Origin: Salinispora oceanensis
Lineage (GTDB): Bacteria > Actinomycetota > Actinomycetes > Mycobacteriales > Micromonosporaceae
NCBI RefSeq assembly: GCF_000383575.1
Contig: NZ_KB911579.1
Coordinates: forward strand, 3,256,523 to 3,320,522
Direction: 5' to 3'
DNA length: 64,000 nt
Shown here in pieces: positions 7,329-16,838 of this stretch. Below the pieces are notes generated by a model that saw only the letters and a list, made by a program, of their open reading frames with translations, made no database searches and was not told the DNA's origin. How positions within the stretch are numbered: position 1 is the first letter of the stretch; each line of letters begins with the position of its first letter. Made by a program: the position numbers and the translations under genes.

Positions 7329-10300
7329 GTGAGTGAGGTCATGCTGCCCCAACCGGTCGTGCGCGCACCCGGACCGGCGCTGGAGGTCGACCTGGCCGCC
7401 CTCGCCGCCGACCTCCGGGCGGAGGTGGACGGCGAGGTCCGGTTCGATGCCGGTTCCCGGGCCGCCTACTCCACCGACTCCTCCAACTACCGGCAGGTGC
7501 CGCTCGGGGTGGTGCTGCCCCGGACGATCGAGGCGGGGGTGGCGGCGGTCGCGGTGTGCCGTCGGCACCGGGCGCCGCTGGTCTCCCGAGGCGGTGGCAC
7601 CAGCCTGGCCGGACAGTGCACCAACACCGCCGTCGTGCTGGACTGGTCGAAGTACTGCAACCTCCTGCTGGAGGTGGATCCGCAGGCGCGGACCTGCCTG
7701 GTGGAGCCCGGCATCGTCCTGGACTCACTCAACGCCCAACTCGCGTCGACCGGGCTGGAGTACGGCCCCCGCCCGTCCACCCACAGCCGCTGCACCCTGG
7801 GCGGCATGCTCGGCAACAACTCCTGCGGCGCCACCGCCCAGCGGACCGGCAAGGTGGTCGACAACATCGTCGAGTTGGAGGTACTGCTCTACGACGGCAC
7901 CCGGCTCTGGGTCGGGGAGACCAGCGACGAGCAGTACGCCGAGATCCAGCTCCGGGGTGGCCGACCGGCCGAGATCTATCGGCAGTTGCGGGCGCTGCGC
8001 GAGGAGTACCTCGCCGACATCCGTACCCGCTACCCACACATTCCGCGCCGGGTCTCCGGGTACAACCTCGACAGCCTCCTGCCGGAGAAGGGCTTCCACG
8101 TCGCGCAGACCCTGGTCGGCTCCGAGGGCACGCTGGTCACCATTCTCCGGGCGCGGTTGCGGCTGGTGCCCGTGGTCAAGGCGTCCGCCCTCGTCTTTGT
8201 CAACTATCCGGACATCGCCGCGGCGGGTGACGACGTCATGCGGGTGCTGGCCCACAAACCGGTCACCCTGGAGGGGATCGACCATCGGCTGGTCGCGGAC
8301 GAGCGGCGCAGACGCGAGCGGCCCGCCGGGCTTCGGGAGATCCCCGAGGGCGGCGCCTGGTTGATGATCCAGATGGGCGGGGACACGCCAGGGCAGGCCC
8401 GTGCCGCCGCCAGTCGACTGATCGCCGCCGTCCGTGGCGGCGGTGCGGGGACCGTGCACGAATTCAACGACCCGGCCCACGAGCGGCAGATGTGGCAGGT
8501 CCGGGAGTCATCCCTGGGAGCGACCGCACAGGTACGGGGCTCCGAGCGCACCTGGCCGGGCTGGGAGGACTCGGCCGTCGCCCCGGAGAAGCTCGGCGAC
8601 TACCTGCGGGACCTGCGACAGCTCCTTGAGGAGTACGGCCTGGACCAGGCGTCGCTGTACGGCCACTTCGGGCAGGGGTGCGTGCACACGCGCATCCCGT
8701 TCGAGCTGAACACCCCCGACGGGGTGGGGCGGTTCCGCTCGTTCCTGGAACGGGCGGCTGACCTGGTCACCTCCTACGGCGGATCCTGCTCCGGTGAGCA
8801 CGGGGACGGCCAGGCCCGGGGCGAGCTGCTGCCGAAGATGTACGGTGGCCGGCTGATGCGGGCGTTCGGCCAGCTTAAGGCGATCTTCGACCCGGACGAC
8901 CGGATGAATCCGGGCAAGACCGTGTCGCCCTACCCGCTCGACAGCCACCTGCGGTTGGGCGTCGACTATGACCACGGCCCGGTGCGGACCACCTTCGCCT
9001 ACCCCAACGACGAGGGTAGTTTCGCCAACGCCGTGCTTCGCTGCGTCGGGGTGGGCCAGTGCCGCCGGCACGACGGTGCGGTGATGTGCCCCTCCTACAT
9101 GGTCACGCGGGAGGAGGAGCACTCCACGCGAGGCCGCTCCCGGTTGCTCTTCGAGATGCTCGACGGCGGCGCCCGGGGCGGCAGCATCGACGACGGGTGG
9201 CGCTCCACCGCTGTCCGGGACGCTCTCGATCTCTGCCTGGCGTGCAAGGGCTGCAAGGCCGACTGTCCGGTGAATGTGGACATGGCGACCTACAAGGCGG
9301 AGTTCCTGTCGCACCACTACGCCGGGCGCCTCCGTCCCCGCGCGCACTATTCGATGGGGTGGCTGCCGGCGCTGGCGGCGGTGGCCGGAATCGTGCCGAG
9401 CGTGGTGAACGCCCTCACCCACGCGCCCGGTCTGGGCCGGCTGGCGAAGGCGGCGGGCGGCATCGACCAGCGGCGCGACATCCCGACCTTCGCCGAGGAG
9501 AGTTTCCAGCGGTGGTTCGCCCACCGGACCCCGACCGGGGACGGCCACCGCGGCGAGGTGCTGCTCTGGCCGGACACCTTCACCAACCGGCTCCATCCCG
9601 GGGTGGCCCAGGCCGCGGTGGAGGTGCTGGAGTCCGCCGGATGGCGGGTCCGGGTACCGGAGGGGCCGGTGTGCTGCGGGCTGACCTGGCTCTCCACCGG
9701 TCAACTCGGCGTCGCCAAGCGGGTGTTGCGGCGTACGGTCGCGGCCCTTCGGCCCCACCTGCGGGCGGGTACCCGGGTGGTTGGTCTGGAACCGAGCTGT
9801 ACGGCCGTCTTCCGTAGCGACGCCTACGAGCTCTTCCCGGACGACGAGGATGTCATCCGGCTCCGCCAGCAGACGGTCACCCTGGCGGAGCTCCTGCAGG
9901 AGCACAGCCCCGGCTGGCAGCCGCCGCGGCTGGCGGCACACGCGCTGATCCAGACCCACTGCCACCAGCACGCCGTCCTGGGGACCGCCGCTGACCAGGC
10001 GGTGCTCACCAACGCTGGGGTGCGAGCCGACTTTCTCGATTCGGGCTGCTGTGGCCTCGCCGGAAACTTCGGCTTCGAGCAGGGGCACTACGAGGTCTCT
10101 GAGGCCTGCGCCGAACGGGTGCTCCTGCCGGCCGTTCGGGACGCCAGCGACACCGATGTGATTCTCGCCGACGGGTTCAGCTGCCGCACCCAGGTCGAGC
10201 AGAGCGCCTCCGGCGGCCGCACGGCGATTCACCTGGCCGAGTTACTGCGGGCGGGGTTGCACGGTGAGTCGGTGGTGTCTCACCCGGAACGGCGCTGGGG

Positions 10301-10442
10301 AGGCCGGCCGCAACCGCCGTCCCGGCGGGCGCGGCTGGCCGCGGTCGGGCTGGTCGGCCTGGCCGTACTCGCGCCGGTGCTCGCCCTGGTCGAGTCGAAG
10401 GCGCGGCGGTGGGGGAGCTCGAGGCCGCGGCGGCTGTGGTGA
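7329..10442 (+). CDS. FAD-linked oxidoreductase fused to Fe-S (GlcF/CCG) domain
   Basis: About 1,037 residues join two modules. The N-terminal part is a PCMH/FAD_binding_4 flavin domain (LVSRGGGTSLAGQ, then GGMLGNNSCGA) followed by FAD-oxidase_C (GHFGQGCVHTRI, SGEHGDGQARGEL, FDPDDRMNPGK). The C-terminal part has a ferredoxin-like Cys cluster (CLACKGCKADCP, preceded by CVGVGQCRRH) and CCG-type Cys-rich motifs (GPVCCGLTW, then DSGCCGLAGNFG). The arrangement is that of GlcD-GlcF fusions and D-lactate/D-2-hydroxyacid dehydrogenases that pass electrons to the respiratory chain. The substrate is probably a D-2-hydroxy acid. A hydrophobic segment near the C-terminus (AVGLVGLAVLAPVLALV) may touch the membrane. 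GTG 7329 has GGGAG 8 nt upstream, but GTG 7281 is equally possible. Confidence 0.85.
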   Translation: MSEVMLPQPVVRAPGPALEVDLAALAADLRAEVDGEVRFDAGSRAAYSTDSSNYRQVPLGVVLPRTIEAGVAAVAVCRRHRAPLVSRGGGTSLAGQCTNTAVVLDWSKYCNLLLEVDPQARTCLVEPGIVLDSLNAQLASTGLEYGPRPSTHSRCTLGGMLGNNSCGATAQRTGKVVDNIVELEVLLYDGTRLWVGETSDEQYAEIQLRGGRPAEIYRQLRALREEYLADIRTRYPHIPRRVSGYNLDSLLPEKGFHVAQTLVGSEGTLVTILRARLRLVPVVKASALVFVNYPDIAAAGDDVMRVLAHKPVTLEGIDHRLVADERRRRERPAGLREIPEGGAWLMIQMGGDTPGQARAAASRLIAAVRGGGAGTVHEFNDPAHERQMWQVRESSLGATAQVRGSERTWPGWEDSAVAPEKLGDYLRDLRQLLEEYGLDQASLYGHFGQGCVHTRIPFELNTPDGVGRFRSFLERAADLVTSYGGSCSGEHGDGQARGELLPKMYGGRLMRAFGQLKAIFDPDDRMNPGKTVSPYPLDSHLRLGVDYDHGPVRTTFAYPNDEGSFANAVLRCVGVGQCRRHDGAVMCPSYMVTREEEHSTRGRSRLLFEMLDGGARGGSIDDGWRSTAVRDALDLCLACKGCKADCPVNVDMATYKAEFLSHHYAGRLRPRAHYSMGWLPALAAVAGIVPSVVNALTHAPGLGRLAKAAGGIDQRRDIPTFAEESFQRWFAHRTPTGDGHRGEVLLWPDTFTNRLHPGVAQAAVEVLESAGWRVRVPEGPVCCGLTWLSTGQLGVAKRVLRRTVAALRPHLRAGTRVVGLEPSCTAVFRSDAYELFPDDEDVIRLRQQTVTLAELLQEHSPGWQPPRLAAHALIQTHCHQHAVLGTAADQAVLTNAGVRADFLDSGCCGLAGNFGFEQGHYEVSEACAERVLLPAVRDASDTDVILADGFSCRTQVEQSASGGRTAIHLAELLRAGLHGESVVSHPERRWGGRPQPPSRRARLAAVGLVGLAVLAPVLALVESKARRWGSSRPRRLW

Positions 10443-10458
10443 GGCGGGTTGGCATCGG

Positions 10459-10878
10459 ATGGGGGCGGTAGCGATGGTGGCGAAACAGGCGCCTGCCCGG
10501 ATCATGGGCCGGGGGGAGCTGACCCCGACCGCGGCGGTGGGGGAGCTGACCCGGTTGGTCTGGGGCGGGCTGCTCCTGGCCGCGCCCGACCAGGTGTTGC
10601 GGGTGATGGGCGGCGATCCGGGTTCGACCCCGTCGACGATCCTGCGGGTGCTCGGAGTCCGGCACCTGGTGCAGGCCGCGGTGCTGCTCCGATGGCCGAC
10701 GCCGGAGGCGTTCCGGCTCGGTGCGGTCGCCGACGGGCTGCACGCGCTGACCGCGGTGGCGCTCATCGCCGATCGGCGACGGCGTCGGGTCGCCTTGACT
10801 GACGCCGCCGTCGCCACCGGCTGGACCATCCACGACGGTGTCGCCGCGAGCCGGGCGGGCGCCCGCGGCCGACGGTGA
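10459..10878 (+). CDS. Small hydrophobic protein of unknown function
   Basis: The product is 139 residues. It has moderately hydrophobic segments (LTRLVWGGLLLAAPDQVLRVMG, then VLGVRHLVQAAVLL and GLHALTAVALIA) and a basic Arg-rich stretch (ADRRRRR) and tail. No family with known function is recognised. It follows the FAD/Fe-S oxidoreductase by 16 nt on the same strand and could be its membrane partner. ATG 10474 is an alternative start, 15 nt downstream. Confidence 0.55.
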   Translation: MGAVAMVAKQAPARIMGRGELTPTAAVGELTRLVWGGLLLAAPDQVLRVMGGDPGSTPSTILRVLGVRHLVQAAVLLRWPTPEAFRLGAVADGLHALTAVALIADRRRRRVALTDAAVATGWTIHDGVAASRAGARGRR

Positions 10879-10926
10879 CGGGCGCCTGGTGGCGCCGAAG
10901 AGGGCCGTCCGGCGGGCGGCCCGGTT

Positions 10927-11301
10927 ATGACCACGGAGGACAGTGCCGTCCACCTGCGGAGATCTATGGTTGGCCGGATGCGAATCAAACCAGCTGTGGA
11001 CCGGTTTAACGCCTGGTTCGCGTCGTTCCAGTCCTCGCCCTGGTGGCGACGTCGCTTTACGGTCATCACCTACACCGGTCGGCGCTCCGGCCGGACGTTC
11101 AGCACGCCGGTGGCGTACCAGCGGGCCGGGAACACCGTAACGATCGGGGTGCGGATGGCCGACGCCAAGAACTGGTGGCGCAACTTCCTCAACGGCGGTC
11201 CGATCACCTTGCAGCTCGACGGCGTCCCCCGCACCGGTCACGCGGCTTCCACCCGCGACGATCGGGGCCGGGCCTGGGTCACCGTGCGGCTGGACAACTG
11301 A
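10927..11301 (+). CDS. Deazaflavin (F420)-dependent nitroreductase-family protein
   Basis: The product is 124 residues. It contains WRRRFTVITYTGRRSGRTFSTPVAY, the typical core of the Ddn/DUF385 split-beta-barrel family, with the GRRSG loop that in relatives contacts the F420 phosphate tail. The segment WWRNFLNGGPITLQL is also conserved in the family. Relatives reduce quinones or activated alkenes with F420H2, but some members bind other cofactors, so F420 use is inferred. In-frame ATGs at 10966 and 10978 could be the real start because the first 13-17 residues are not family-like and no good ribosome-binding site precedes 10927. Confidence 0.75.
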   Translation: MTTEDSAVHLRRSMVGRMRIKPAVDRFNAWFASFQSSPWWRRRFTVITYTGRRSGRTFSTPVAYQRAGNTVTIGVRMADAKNWWRNFLNGGPITLQLDGVPRTGHAASTRDDRGRAWVTVRLDN

Positions 11302-11310
11302 GCTCGTCCA

Positions 11311-11346
11311 GCGGTGCACTCCGGTGACCTCCGTGGGGCGCACCGC
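11311..11346. terminator. Possible bidirectional terminator
   Basis: GCGGTGC (11311-11317) and GCACCGC (11340-11346) pair across a 22-nt loop between two convergent genes. There is no T tract. Confidence 0.35.
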
Positions 11347-11366
11347 GAACGTCGGCGGTCACGGCA

Positions 11367-13154
11367 TCAGTCGGCGCAGGGAGCGGCGTGGCCGAGGCGT
11401 ACGGCGGTCTCGAGCATCAGCGCGTGCACGAAGGCCTGCGGGAGGTTGCCCCGTAGCTGCCGCTGCGCCACGTCGAGTTCCTCGGTGAAGAGTCCCGGTG
11501 GGCCGCACCCCGCCCGGTTGCGTTCGAACCACCGGTTCGCGGCGACGGCGTCGCCGGCCTGCCACTCGGCGATCGCCGCGGCGAAACCGCAGAGCAGGAA
11601 GGCCCCTTCGGCGTCTCCAAGCGGGCGGCGGTCGGGTCGAAACCGGTACAGGTAGCCGTCCTGCTGGAGTTCGTTCAGCACCGCTCGACGGGTCGCCTCG
11701 GTCCGGGGGTCGCCTTCGGGGAGCGCACCGCGGATTCCCGGCAGCAGCAACGCCGAGTCGACGCGGGGGTCGTCGTAGGCGCGCTGCCAGCGCCCGGAGG
11801 GGTGGAGGGCGTGCGCCGTGGTGTCGGCGAGAATCGTGTCGGCGAGGGAGGCCCATCGGCCGGCCAGGCCGCCCGGCGCGATTCGGGCCGCCGCGCGCAG
11901 CCCGGCCACACAGGTCAGCTTCGAGTGGGTCCACTGCCGGGCCGGGAGCTCCCAGATGCCCGAGTCGGGCGACCGCCAGCATTTCTCGATGGCCTTGGCG
12001 GCGACGGTCAGTGCATGCCAGGAGGTGGCCTCCAGCCGTCCCCGTTCGGCGGCGGCTGCCAGGACCAGCAGCACGTCACCGTAGGCGTCCAGTTGGAACT
12101 GCCCACCAACCCAGTTACCGGTCCGGGCCTTGGCCCCCGGATAGCCGGGTAGAAAGTCCAGCTCCTCTTCCGACGGTACGGGGCCACCATCGATGGTGTA
12201 GGCGGGAGCGAGCCGATCACCGTCGGCGAGGACCCGGTCGGTGAGGAACCGCACCGCGTCGTCGAGGAGGTCGTGCCGACCGATCAGGGCGGCGGCCTGT
12301 CCGGCGAACGACTGGTCGCGGATCCAGGCGTACCGGTAGTCGTAGTTGCGTCCGGCGAGCGCTCGCTCCGGCAGCCCCGTGGTTACCGCGGCGACCATGC
12401 CGCCGCCGGGCTGGGTCAGCCCGCGCAGCACCGTGTAGGCGAAGATCGCGTCCCGTCCCGCGGTGCCGCGGGACAGCGGGCGCAGCACGTCCTGCCAGGA
12501 CTTCTCGGTGATCCGCCACAGCTCTGAGGCATTGGGTGGCTTCCCCTCCAGGGGCTGGGTGGCGATCTCCAGCACCAGGTCAACCTGCCCACCGGCGGGC
12601 ACCCGCAGCTCGCCGTCGAGTGGCCCCTCGGCGGTGGGTTCGAGGGGGTGGCCGCAGGTGTGGCGGAGGTGCAGGTCACCGGAGCGAGCGTGCCACAGCC
12701 CCCCGTCCTGCCGTACCTGGCGGAGCGGCTCTCGACCGAAGTTCGCCCGGGGGGCGAGCCGGACCCGGACCTTCGCGTCCTGGTCCACCGCGCGTATCTG
12801 GCGGAGCAGGACCACCCGTTGGGCGTCGCCGGGGAAGGCCAGGGCCTCCCGGGTTTCGATGATTCCGTCGGTGGTCACCCATCTGTTGATCCAGATCAGC
12901 GAGTCGGGCTCATACTGGCCGCCCCAGACGAAGCGCCGGGCCGTCGGGCTCACCAGGTAGCTGCCCCGGCCACCGAGGAGGCCGCTGAACAGCGGCGGGT
13001 CGGCCCACCGGGGGGCGCAGAGCCACACGATGTTCCCGTCCGGGCCGACCAACGCCGCCCGCTGCCCGTCGGCGAGTAGCGCGTACTCCCGGAGCACGTT
13101 CGGTGAGTCCAGGTGGCGCGCTTTGGGGCTGTTCGTCCGTTCGTTGCGGGCCAC
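11367..13154 (-). CDS. Glycoside hydrolase family 15 protein (glucoamylase/trehalase-like)
   Basis: The product is 595 residues, the usual length for bacterial GH15. An N-terminal beta-sandwich (about 1-230) precedes an (alpha/alpha)6 barrel. Hallmarks are GRNYDYRYAWIRDQSF (268-283), DSGIWELP with the probable catalytic acid Glu402, and GLFTEELD near residue 550 with the probable base, followed by GNLPQAFVHA. No signal peptide is seen, so it should act in the cytoplasm on glycogen- or trehalose-type alpha-glucosides. Actinobacterial GH15 proteins include true trehalases, and the sequence alone does not decide between them. It is a single gene convergent with the deazaflavin protein and divergent from the SDR gene at 13307. 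Confidence 0.85.
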   Translation of the reverse strand: MARNERTNSPKARHLDSPNVLREYALLADGQRAALVGPDGNIVWLCAPRWADPPLFSGLLGGRGSYLVSPTARRFVWGGQYEPDSLIWINRWVTTDGIIETREALAFPGDAQRVVLLRQIRAVDQDAKVRVRLAPRANFGREPLRQVRQDGGLWHARSGDLHLRHTCGHPLEPTAEGPLDGELRVPAGGQVDLVLEIATQPLEGKPPNASELWRITEKSWQDVLRPLSRGTAGRDAIFAYTVLRGLTQPGGGMVAAVTTGLPERALAGRNYDYRYAWIRDQSFAGQAAALIGRHDLLDDAVRFLTDRVLADGDRLAPAYTIDGGPVPSEEELDFLPGYPGAKARTGNWVGGQFQLDAYGDVLLVLAAAAERGRLEATSWHALTVAAKAIEKCWRSPDSGIWELPARQWTHSKLTCVAGLRAAARIAPGGLAGRWASLADTILADTTAHALHPSGRWQRAYDDPRVDSALLLPGIRGALPEGDPRTEATRRAVLNELQQDGYLYRFRPDRRPLGDAEGAFLLCGFAAAIAEWQAGDAVAANRWFERNRAGCGPPGLFTEELDVAQRQLRGNLPQAFVHALMLETAVRLGHAAPCAD

Positions 13155-13306
13155 GGCAGCACCTCCCCGCCCCCCGTACCCGATCGGTGGTCCCCGACAC
13201 CCGTGGCGGCCGGCCAGCCGGCCCGACTAACTCGAAACGCCCCGGGTAGACAGCGTGCCGAGGCGTGGAACCGGAGCAAGTCAACCCGGTACGGGAGGTG
13301 GCGCGG

Positions 13307-14320
13307 ATGGGGCACGGGCTACGGGATATCCAGGTGGCGGTGGTCACGGGTGCCAGTGGCGGGGTCGGGCGGGCCACCGTGCGGCAGCTGGCACGGCCGG
13401 GGGTCACGATCGCCCTGTTGGCCCGCGGCCGTGCCGGTCTCGACGCCGCGGCCGACGATGTCCGCGCCGCTGGCGGCCACGCCGTGCCGATCGAGGTCGA
13501 CATGGCCGACTACCATCAGGTCGCCGCCGCCGGCCAGCGGGTTGAGGACGAGCTGGGGCCGATCGACGTGTGGATCAACGTGGCGTTCAGCTCGGTCTTC
13601 GCGCCCTTCCAACAGATCCGGCCCGAGGAGTTCCGCCGGACCACCGAGGTCGCCTACCTCGGCTACGTCTACGGCACCCGGGTGGCCCTGGATCACATGG
13701 TCCCGCGGGACCGGGGGGCCATCGTGCAGGTCGGATCGGCGCTGGCGTACCGGGGAATTCCCCTGCAGGCCGCCTACTGTGGGGCCAAGCACGCCATCGT
13801 CGGGTTCACCGAGTCGCTCCGTTGTGAGTTGCTGCACGACAAGAGCAACGTCAAGGTCACCATGGTGCACCTACCGGCGATGAACACCCCGCAGTTCTCG
13901 TGGCTGCTGTCCCGGCTGCCGCGGCACGCCCAGCCGGTGCCGCCGATCTACGAGCCGGAGGTCGCCGCCCGCACCATCGTCGCCGCTGCCGCCCGGCCGG
14001 GGCGGCGGGCGTACTGGGTGGGCACGCCCACCGTCCTGACCATCCTGGCTAACCGGCTGGTGCCGGGGCTGCTGGATCGCTACCTGGGCCGGACGGGCTA
14101 CGACTCGCAGCAGACCGACCAGCCGGTCGGGCCGGACCAGCCGGTGAACCTGTGGCAGCCGGCCGATGGGCCCGGCGGCCACGACTTCGGTGCGCACGGC
14201 GCGTTCACCGATCGATCGCTGCGGCACAGCCCGCAGGCGTGGCTGTCCCGGCACCGCATGGTGTCGGTGGCGGGGGCGGCGGGGTTGCTCTTCGGCCTGC
14301 TTGCCTGGCGTCGTACCTGA
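13307..14320 (+). CDS. SDR-family NAD(P)-dependent oxidoreductase with C-terminal membrane segment
   Basis: The product is 337 residues. A classical SDR Rossmann motif TGASGGVG is followed by NVAFSSV, the catalytic Ser of VQVGSALAYRG and the YCGAK active site (Tyr-x-x-x-Lys). The region after residue 240 is an extension ending in a single hydrophobic helix (MVSVAGAAGLLFGLLAW) and RRT, so the protein may be attached to the membrane by its C-terminus. ATG 13307 is chosen because GGGAGG lies 8 nt upstream, while the longer GTG start at 13265 has no such site. Substrate unknown. Confidence 0.85.
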   Translation: MGHGLRDIQVAVVTGASGGVGRATVRQLARPGVTIALLARGRAGLDAAADDVRAAGGHAVPIEVDMADYHQVAAAGQRVEDELGPIDVWINVAFSSVFAPFQQIRPEEFRRTTEVAYLGYVYGTRVALDHMVPRDRGAIVQVGSALAYRGIPLQAAYCGAKHAIVGFTESLRCELLHDKSNVKVTMVHLPAMNTPQFSWLLSRLPRHAQPVPPIYEPEVAARTIVAAAARPGRRAYWVGTPTVLTILANRLVPGLLDRYLGRTGYDSQQTDQPVGPDQPVNLWQPADGPGGHDFGAHGAFTDRSLRHSPQAWLSRHRMVSVAGAAGLLFGLLAWRRT

Positions 14321-14331
14321 GCGGCCGGCCG

Positions 14332-14367
14332 GGTCAGCGCCGAGCTGCGACAGCCCTGGCGCTGACC
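14332..14367. terminator. Bidirectional terminator between SDR and GH5 genes
   Basis: GGTCAGCGCC (14332-14341) and GGCGCTGACC (14358-14367) form a perfect 10-bp stem with a 16-nt loop between convergent genes. Confidence 0.55.
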
Positions 14368-14391
14368 AGACCCTGCGGTGATCGGACCCGG

Positions 14392-15636
14392 TTAGCGGAT
14401 CGCGCCGATGCCGCGGGCGGCGAGGTAGCCCTCGTCGGTCGCCCGGTCCGGGGTGACGATCGCGGTGGGCTCGCTCTGCCGGGCCTTCACCCAGTCCTGG
14501 TGGAACGTGCTTCCCGGGGCGACCTCCGCCCGCCGTGCGGGCTCCTGGAGCGGGTTGATCGGCGCCACCAGCGCTGGCCGAGCCGGGGCAGCCGCGTGGG
14601 CCGCGGTGTCGCGGGCGAACTCGGCCAGGGCGAGCGCGGCCGGCTTCGGTCGGTGGTCAACGGTGAACAGGCCCAGATCGTATTCCCGGTCCGGGAAGTC
14701 GGTGAGGCGACGATCGATGTCGTGCGAGGACCACCAGGTGACGCCCCACAGTGCCGGGTTGCCGCCCACCGTCGCCAGGGTGCGCGCGACGAACTCGCCG
14801 GCCTGCTCCGCCGGTACGTCCGGCCGGGGCACCCCGACCTCCTGCAGCCACACCGGGCGGGTCGGTTCCGGGGAGCTGGAGGCGGCGAGCTCCAGCAGGT
14901 AGTCGGCGTGTGAGGTGGTGGCCGGCCCGAGCGGTCCATCGATGCGCGAGGTCCCGTTGAACACCCAGGAGTGCACCGTGGTCAGGTCGCCCAGCTCGAC
15001 CGCCTCGGCGGGGTGGAAGGGGTGATCAGGGGCGTACCACGCGTCGTCGAAGACGGAGTGCAGGCGAAGTACGTCGGGCGCCGCGGTGCGGACCACCTCG
15101 AGTAGCTCCGCCGCCCACTGGTGGGAGGCGTCCGGGGTGGTGGGGTTGGCCGGCCAGAGGTTGTTGACCTCGTTGCCGAGGGTGATGGCGAAGACGTTGG
15201 GGCGCGTCGCGACCTCGGTGCTGAGTCGACGGACGTACTCGTTGATGCCGTCGCGTGCCGCCCGGTCGGTGAAGATGCTGCTCTGGTGCCAGGTGAGCAC
15301 CCAGGAGGGCAGGAAGTCGAAGCTGGACAGATGCCCCTGGAGCAGGTCGACCGAGACCCCGAGGTCGAACTCCGCCGCTACGTCGATCAACGAGAGCAGG
15401 TCGTCGATCGGCTGTTGGCGGAGGAGCGCGCGGTTGGGTTGGATCCACGGCCAGATCGGGAAGACGCGTACGTGGTCCAGGCCGATGCTCGCCAGGTCTT
15501 CGAGGTCGCGGCGGGCCGCGTCCGCCGAGAAGTCGAGCCAGCTGTAGAACCAGCCGTCGGACGGTACGTAGTTGGCGCCGAGGCGGAACCTTCGGGTGCT
15601 CTGCGTACGGGCATTGGTGTTCAAAAGGTCCTCCAT
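14392..15636 (-). CDS. GH5-like beta-mannosidase/mannanase, cytoplasmic
   Basis: The 414-residue product has no signal peptide and a (beta/alpha)8 clan-A fold. It opens with RLGANYVPSDGWFYSW and has HVRVFPIWPW. The acid/base is probably Glu156 in TLGNEVNN, and the nucleophile Glu266 in WLQEVGVP. WGVTWWSSHDI marks the end of the barrel. Its length, intracellular location and position beside GH85 and GH38 genes fit a GH5_18-type exo-beta-mannosidase. In Bifidobacterium such an enzyme cleaves the Man-beta-1,4-GlcNAc core left after N-glycan trimming. The family assignment is good. The subfamily and substrate are inferred from context. A likely LacI operator lies 28 nt upstream of the start codon. 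Confidence 0.75.
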   Translation of the reverse strand: MEDLLNTNARTQSTRRFRLGANYVPSDGWFYSWLDFSADAARRDLEDLASIGLDHVRVFPIWPWIQPNRALLRQQPIDDLLSLIDVAAEFDLGVSVDLLQGHLSSFDFLPSWVLTWHQSSIFTDRAARDGINEYVRRLSTEVATRPNVFAITLGNEVNNLWPANPTTPDASHQWAAELLEVVRTAAPDVLRLHSVFDDAWYAPDHPFHPAEAVELGDLTTVHSWVFNGTSRIDGPLGPATTSHADYLLELAASSSPEPTRPVWLQEVGVPRPDVPAEQAGEFVARTLATVGGNPALWGVTWWSSHDIDRRLTDFPDREYDLGLFTVDHRPKPAALALAEFARDTAAHAAAPARPALVAPINPLQEPARRAEVAPGSTFHQDWVKARQSEPTAIVTPDRATDEGYLAARGIGAIR

Positions 15637-15663
15637 GTGGATAGCCAGGCACAGATGGGGCGC

Positions 15664-15675
15664 TAAACCGATTTA
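15664..15675. promoter_or_regulatory. Probable LacI-family operator before the GH5 gene
   Basis: TAAACCGATTTA is an 11-of-12 match to the palindrome TAAACCGGTTTA with the central CG typical of LacI-family sites. A related site lies at 16839-16850, on the other side of the lacI gene. Confidence 0.55.
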
Positions 15676-15723
15676 TTTCCCACCTAGAGTATTGCTCGAC
15701 ACGCGAGCATCGACCCGGGAGTG

Positions 15724-16743
15724 CTAGTTGCGGGTTGGTGAGGTGCTCTCCCGCGTGATCAGCCGGGGCGTCTCGGTCTTGTGGTTCTTCGTCTTCGTGG
15801 GGTTGGCCAGGACCGCCATCATGGTCTGGGCCGCCTGCACGCCGAAGCGGTAGGTGTCGCGGGACAGCGCGGTGAGGGAGGGGTGGGTGAGCTGGGCCAA
15901 CACCGAGTCATCGAAGGAGACGATCGACAACTCGTGTGGGACGGCGACCCCCATCTCCAGCGCGACGCCCAAGCCGGCGACGGCCATCAGGTCACTGTCG
16001 TAGATGATCGCTGTTGGGCGGCCGGCCCCGGCGAGCAGCTTGCGGGTGGCTGCTGCGCCCTGGGCGTCGCTGAAGTCGGTGTGCAGTGACCGGGCGCGGG
16101 GGAGCGTCAGCCGGGTGGCGGCGTCCCGCAGTGCTCGGGAACGGCGCTGGGTGTGCTGAAACTCGGGTAGCCCCGACACGTGGGCGATCCGGGTGTGGCC
16201 GAGCACCGCGAGGTACTCCACCGCCGAGAGCATCGCCGCTCGGTCGTCGGCCCAGACCGAGGAGACGCGCCCGTGCCGGCCCGGCCCGCCGACCACGACG
16301 GCCGGGATCTCGAGCTGCTCCACCACGGCGATGCGTGGGTCGCGAACCTTCAGGTCGATCAATACCAGGCCGTCCACCCGGCGTTCGGAGACCCAGCTCC
16401 GGTAGATCTCGATCTCCGCTTGGGTGTCCTCGACGATCATCAGGTGCAGCGCGATCGACTGACTGGAGAACTCCGCCTGTAGGCCGGAGAGGAGGCGAGC
16501 GAAGAAGGGCTCCACCCCGAGGGTGCGCGCGGGGCGCGCGATCACCAGCCCGACGGCGTCGGCGCGGGCTCCGCCGAGGGCCCGCGCCGCACTGTGCGGG
16601 CGCCAGTTGATCTCTTCGGCCACGCGGAGGATGCGCGCCCGGGTGGCCTCGCTGACGCCGGGCCGGCCGTTGAGCGCGAACGAGACGGCACCCTTGGAGA
16701 CCCCGGCCCGTAGGGCGATGTCGGCGATTGTCGGTCGCTGCAT
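15724..16743 (-). CDS. LacI-family transcriptional regulator
   Basis: The product is 339 residues. The N-terminal helix-turn-helix and hinge read TIADIALRAGVSKGAVSFALNGRPGVS and NWRPHSAARAL, followed by a periplasmic-binding-protein-like effector domain (VGLVIARPARTLGVEPFF, DGLVLIDLK, SIVSFDDSVLAQLTHPSLTAL). Such repressors bind a palindrome with central CG and release it on binding a sugar. ATG 16743 is chosen because the HTH begins at once and a GGAGGGAG tract precedes it. The 45 extra residues of the longer frame do not resemble the family. It sits between the GH5 gene and the ABC importer. The likely effector is an imported N-glycan fragment or mannoside. Confidence 0.9.
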   Translation of the reverse strand: MQRPTIADIALRAGVSKGAVSFALNGRPGVSEATRARILRVAEEINWRPHSAARALGGARADAVGLVIARPARTLGVEPFFARLLSGLQAEFSSQSIALHLMIVEDTQAEIEIYRSWVSERRVDGLVLIDLKVRDPRIAVVEQLEIPAVVVGGPGRHGRVSSVWADDRAAMLSAVEYLAVLGHTRIAHVSGLPEFQHTQRRSRALRDAATRLTLPRARSLHTDFSDAQGAAATRKLLAGAGRPTAIIYDSDLMAVAGLGVALEMGVAVPHELSIVSFDDSVLAQLTHPSLTALSRDTYRFGVQAAQTMMAVLANPTKTKNHKTETPRLITRESTSPTRN

Positions 16744-16838
16744 CTGGCGACGCTCTCCCTCCACGCGGCTACCGAAGAAGCGACGGTCGGTAGGCCGCTC
16801 TTGACACGTGATTCTAACCGGGGGGATAGTCCGTTCAC

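Noticed and set aside
10998..11009. GGACCGGTTTAA resembling the LacI operator
   Set aside because: It lies inside the deazaflavin-protein coding region, away from a promoter, and matches only one half well.
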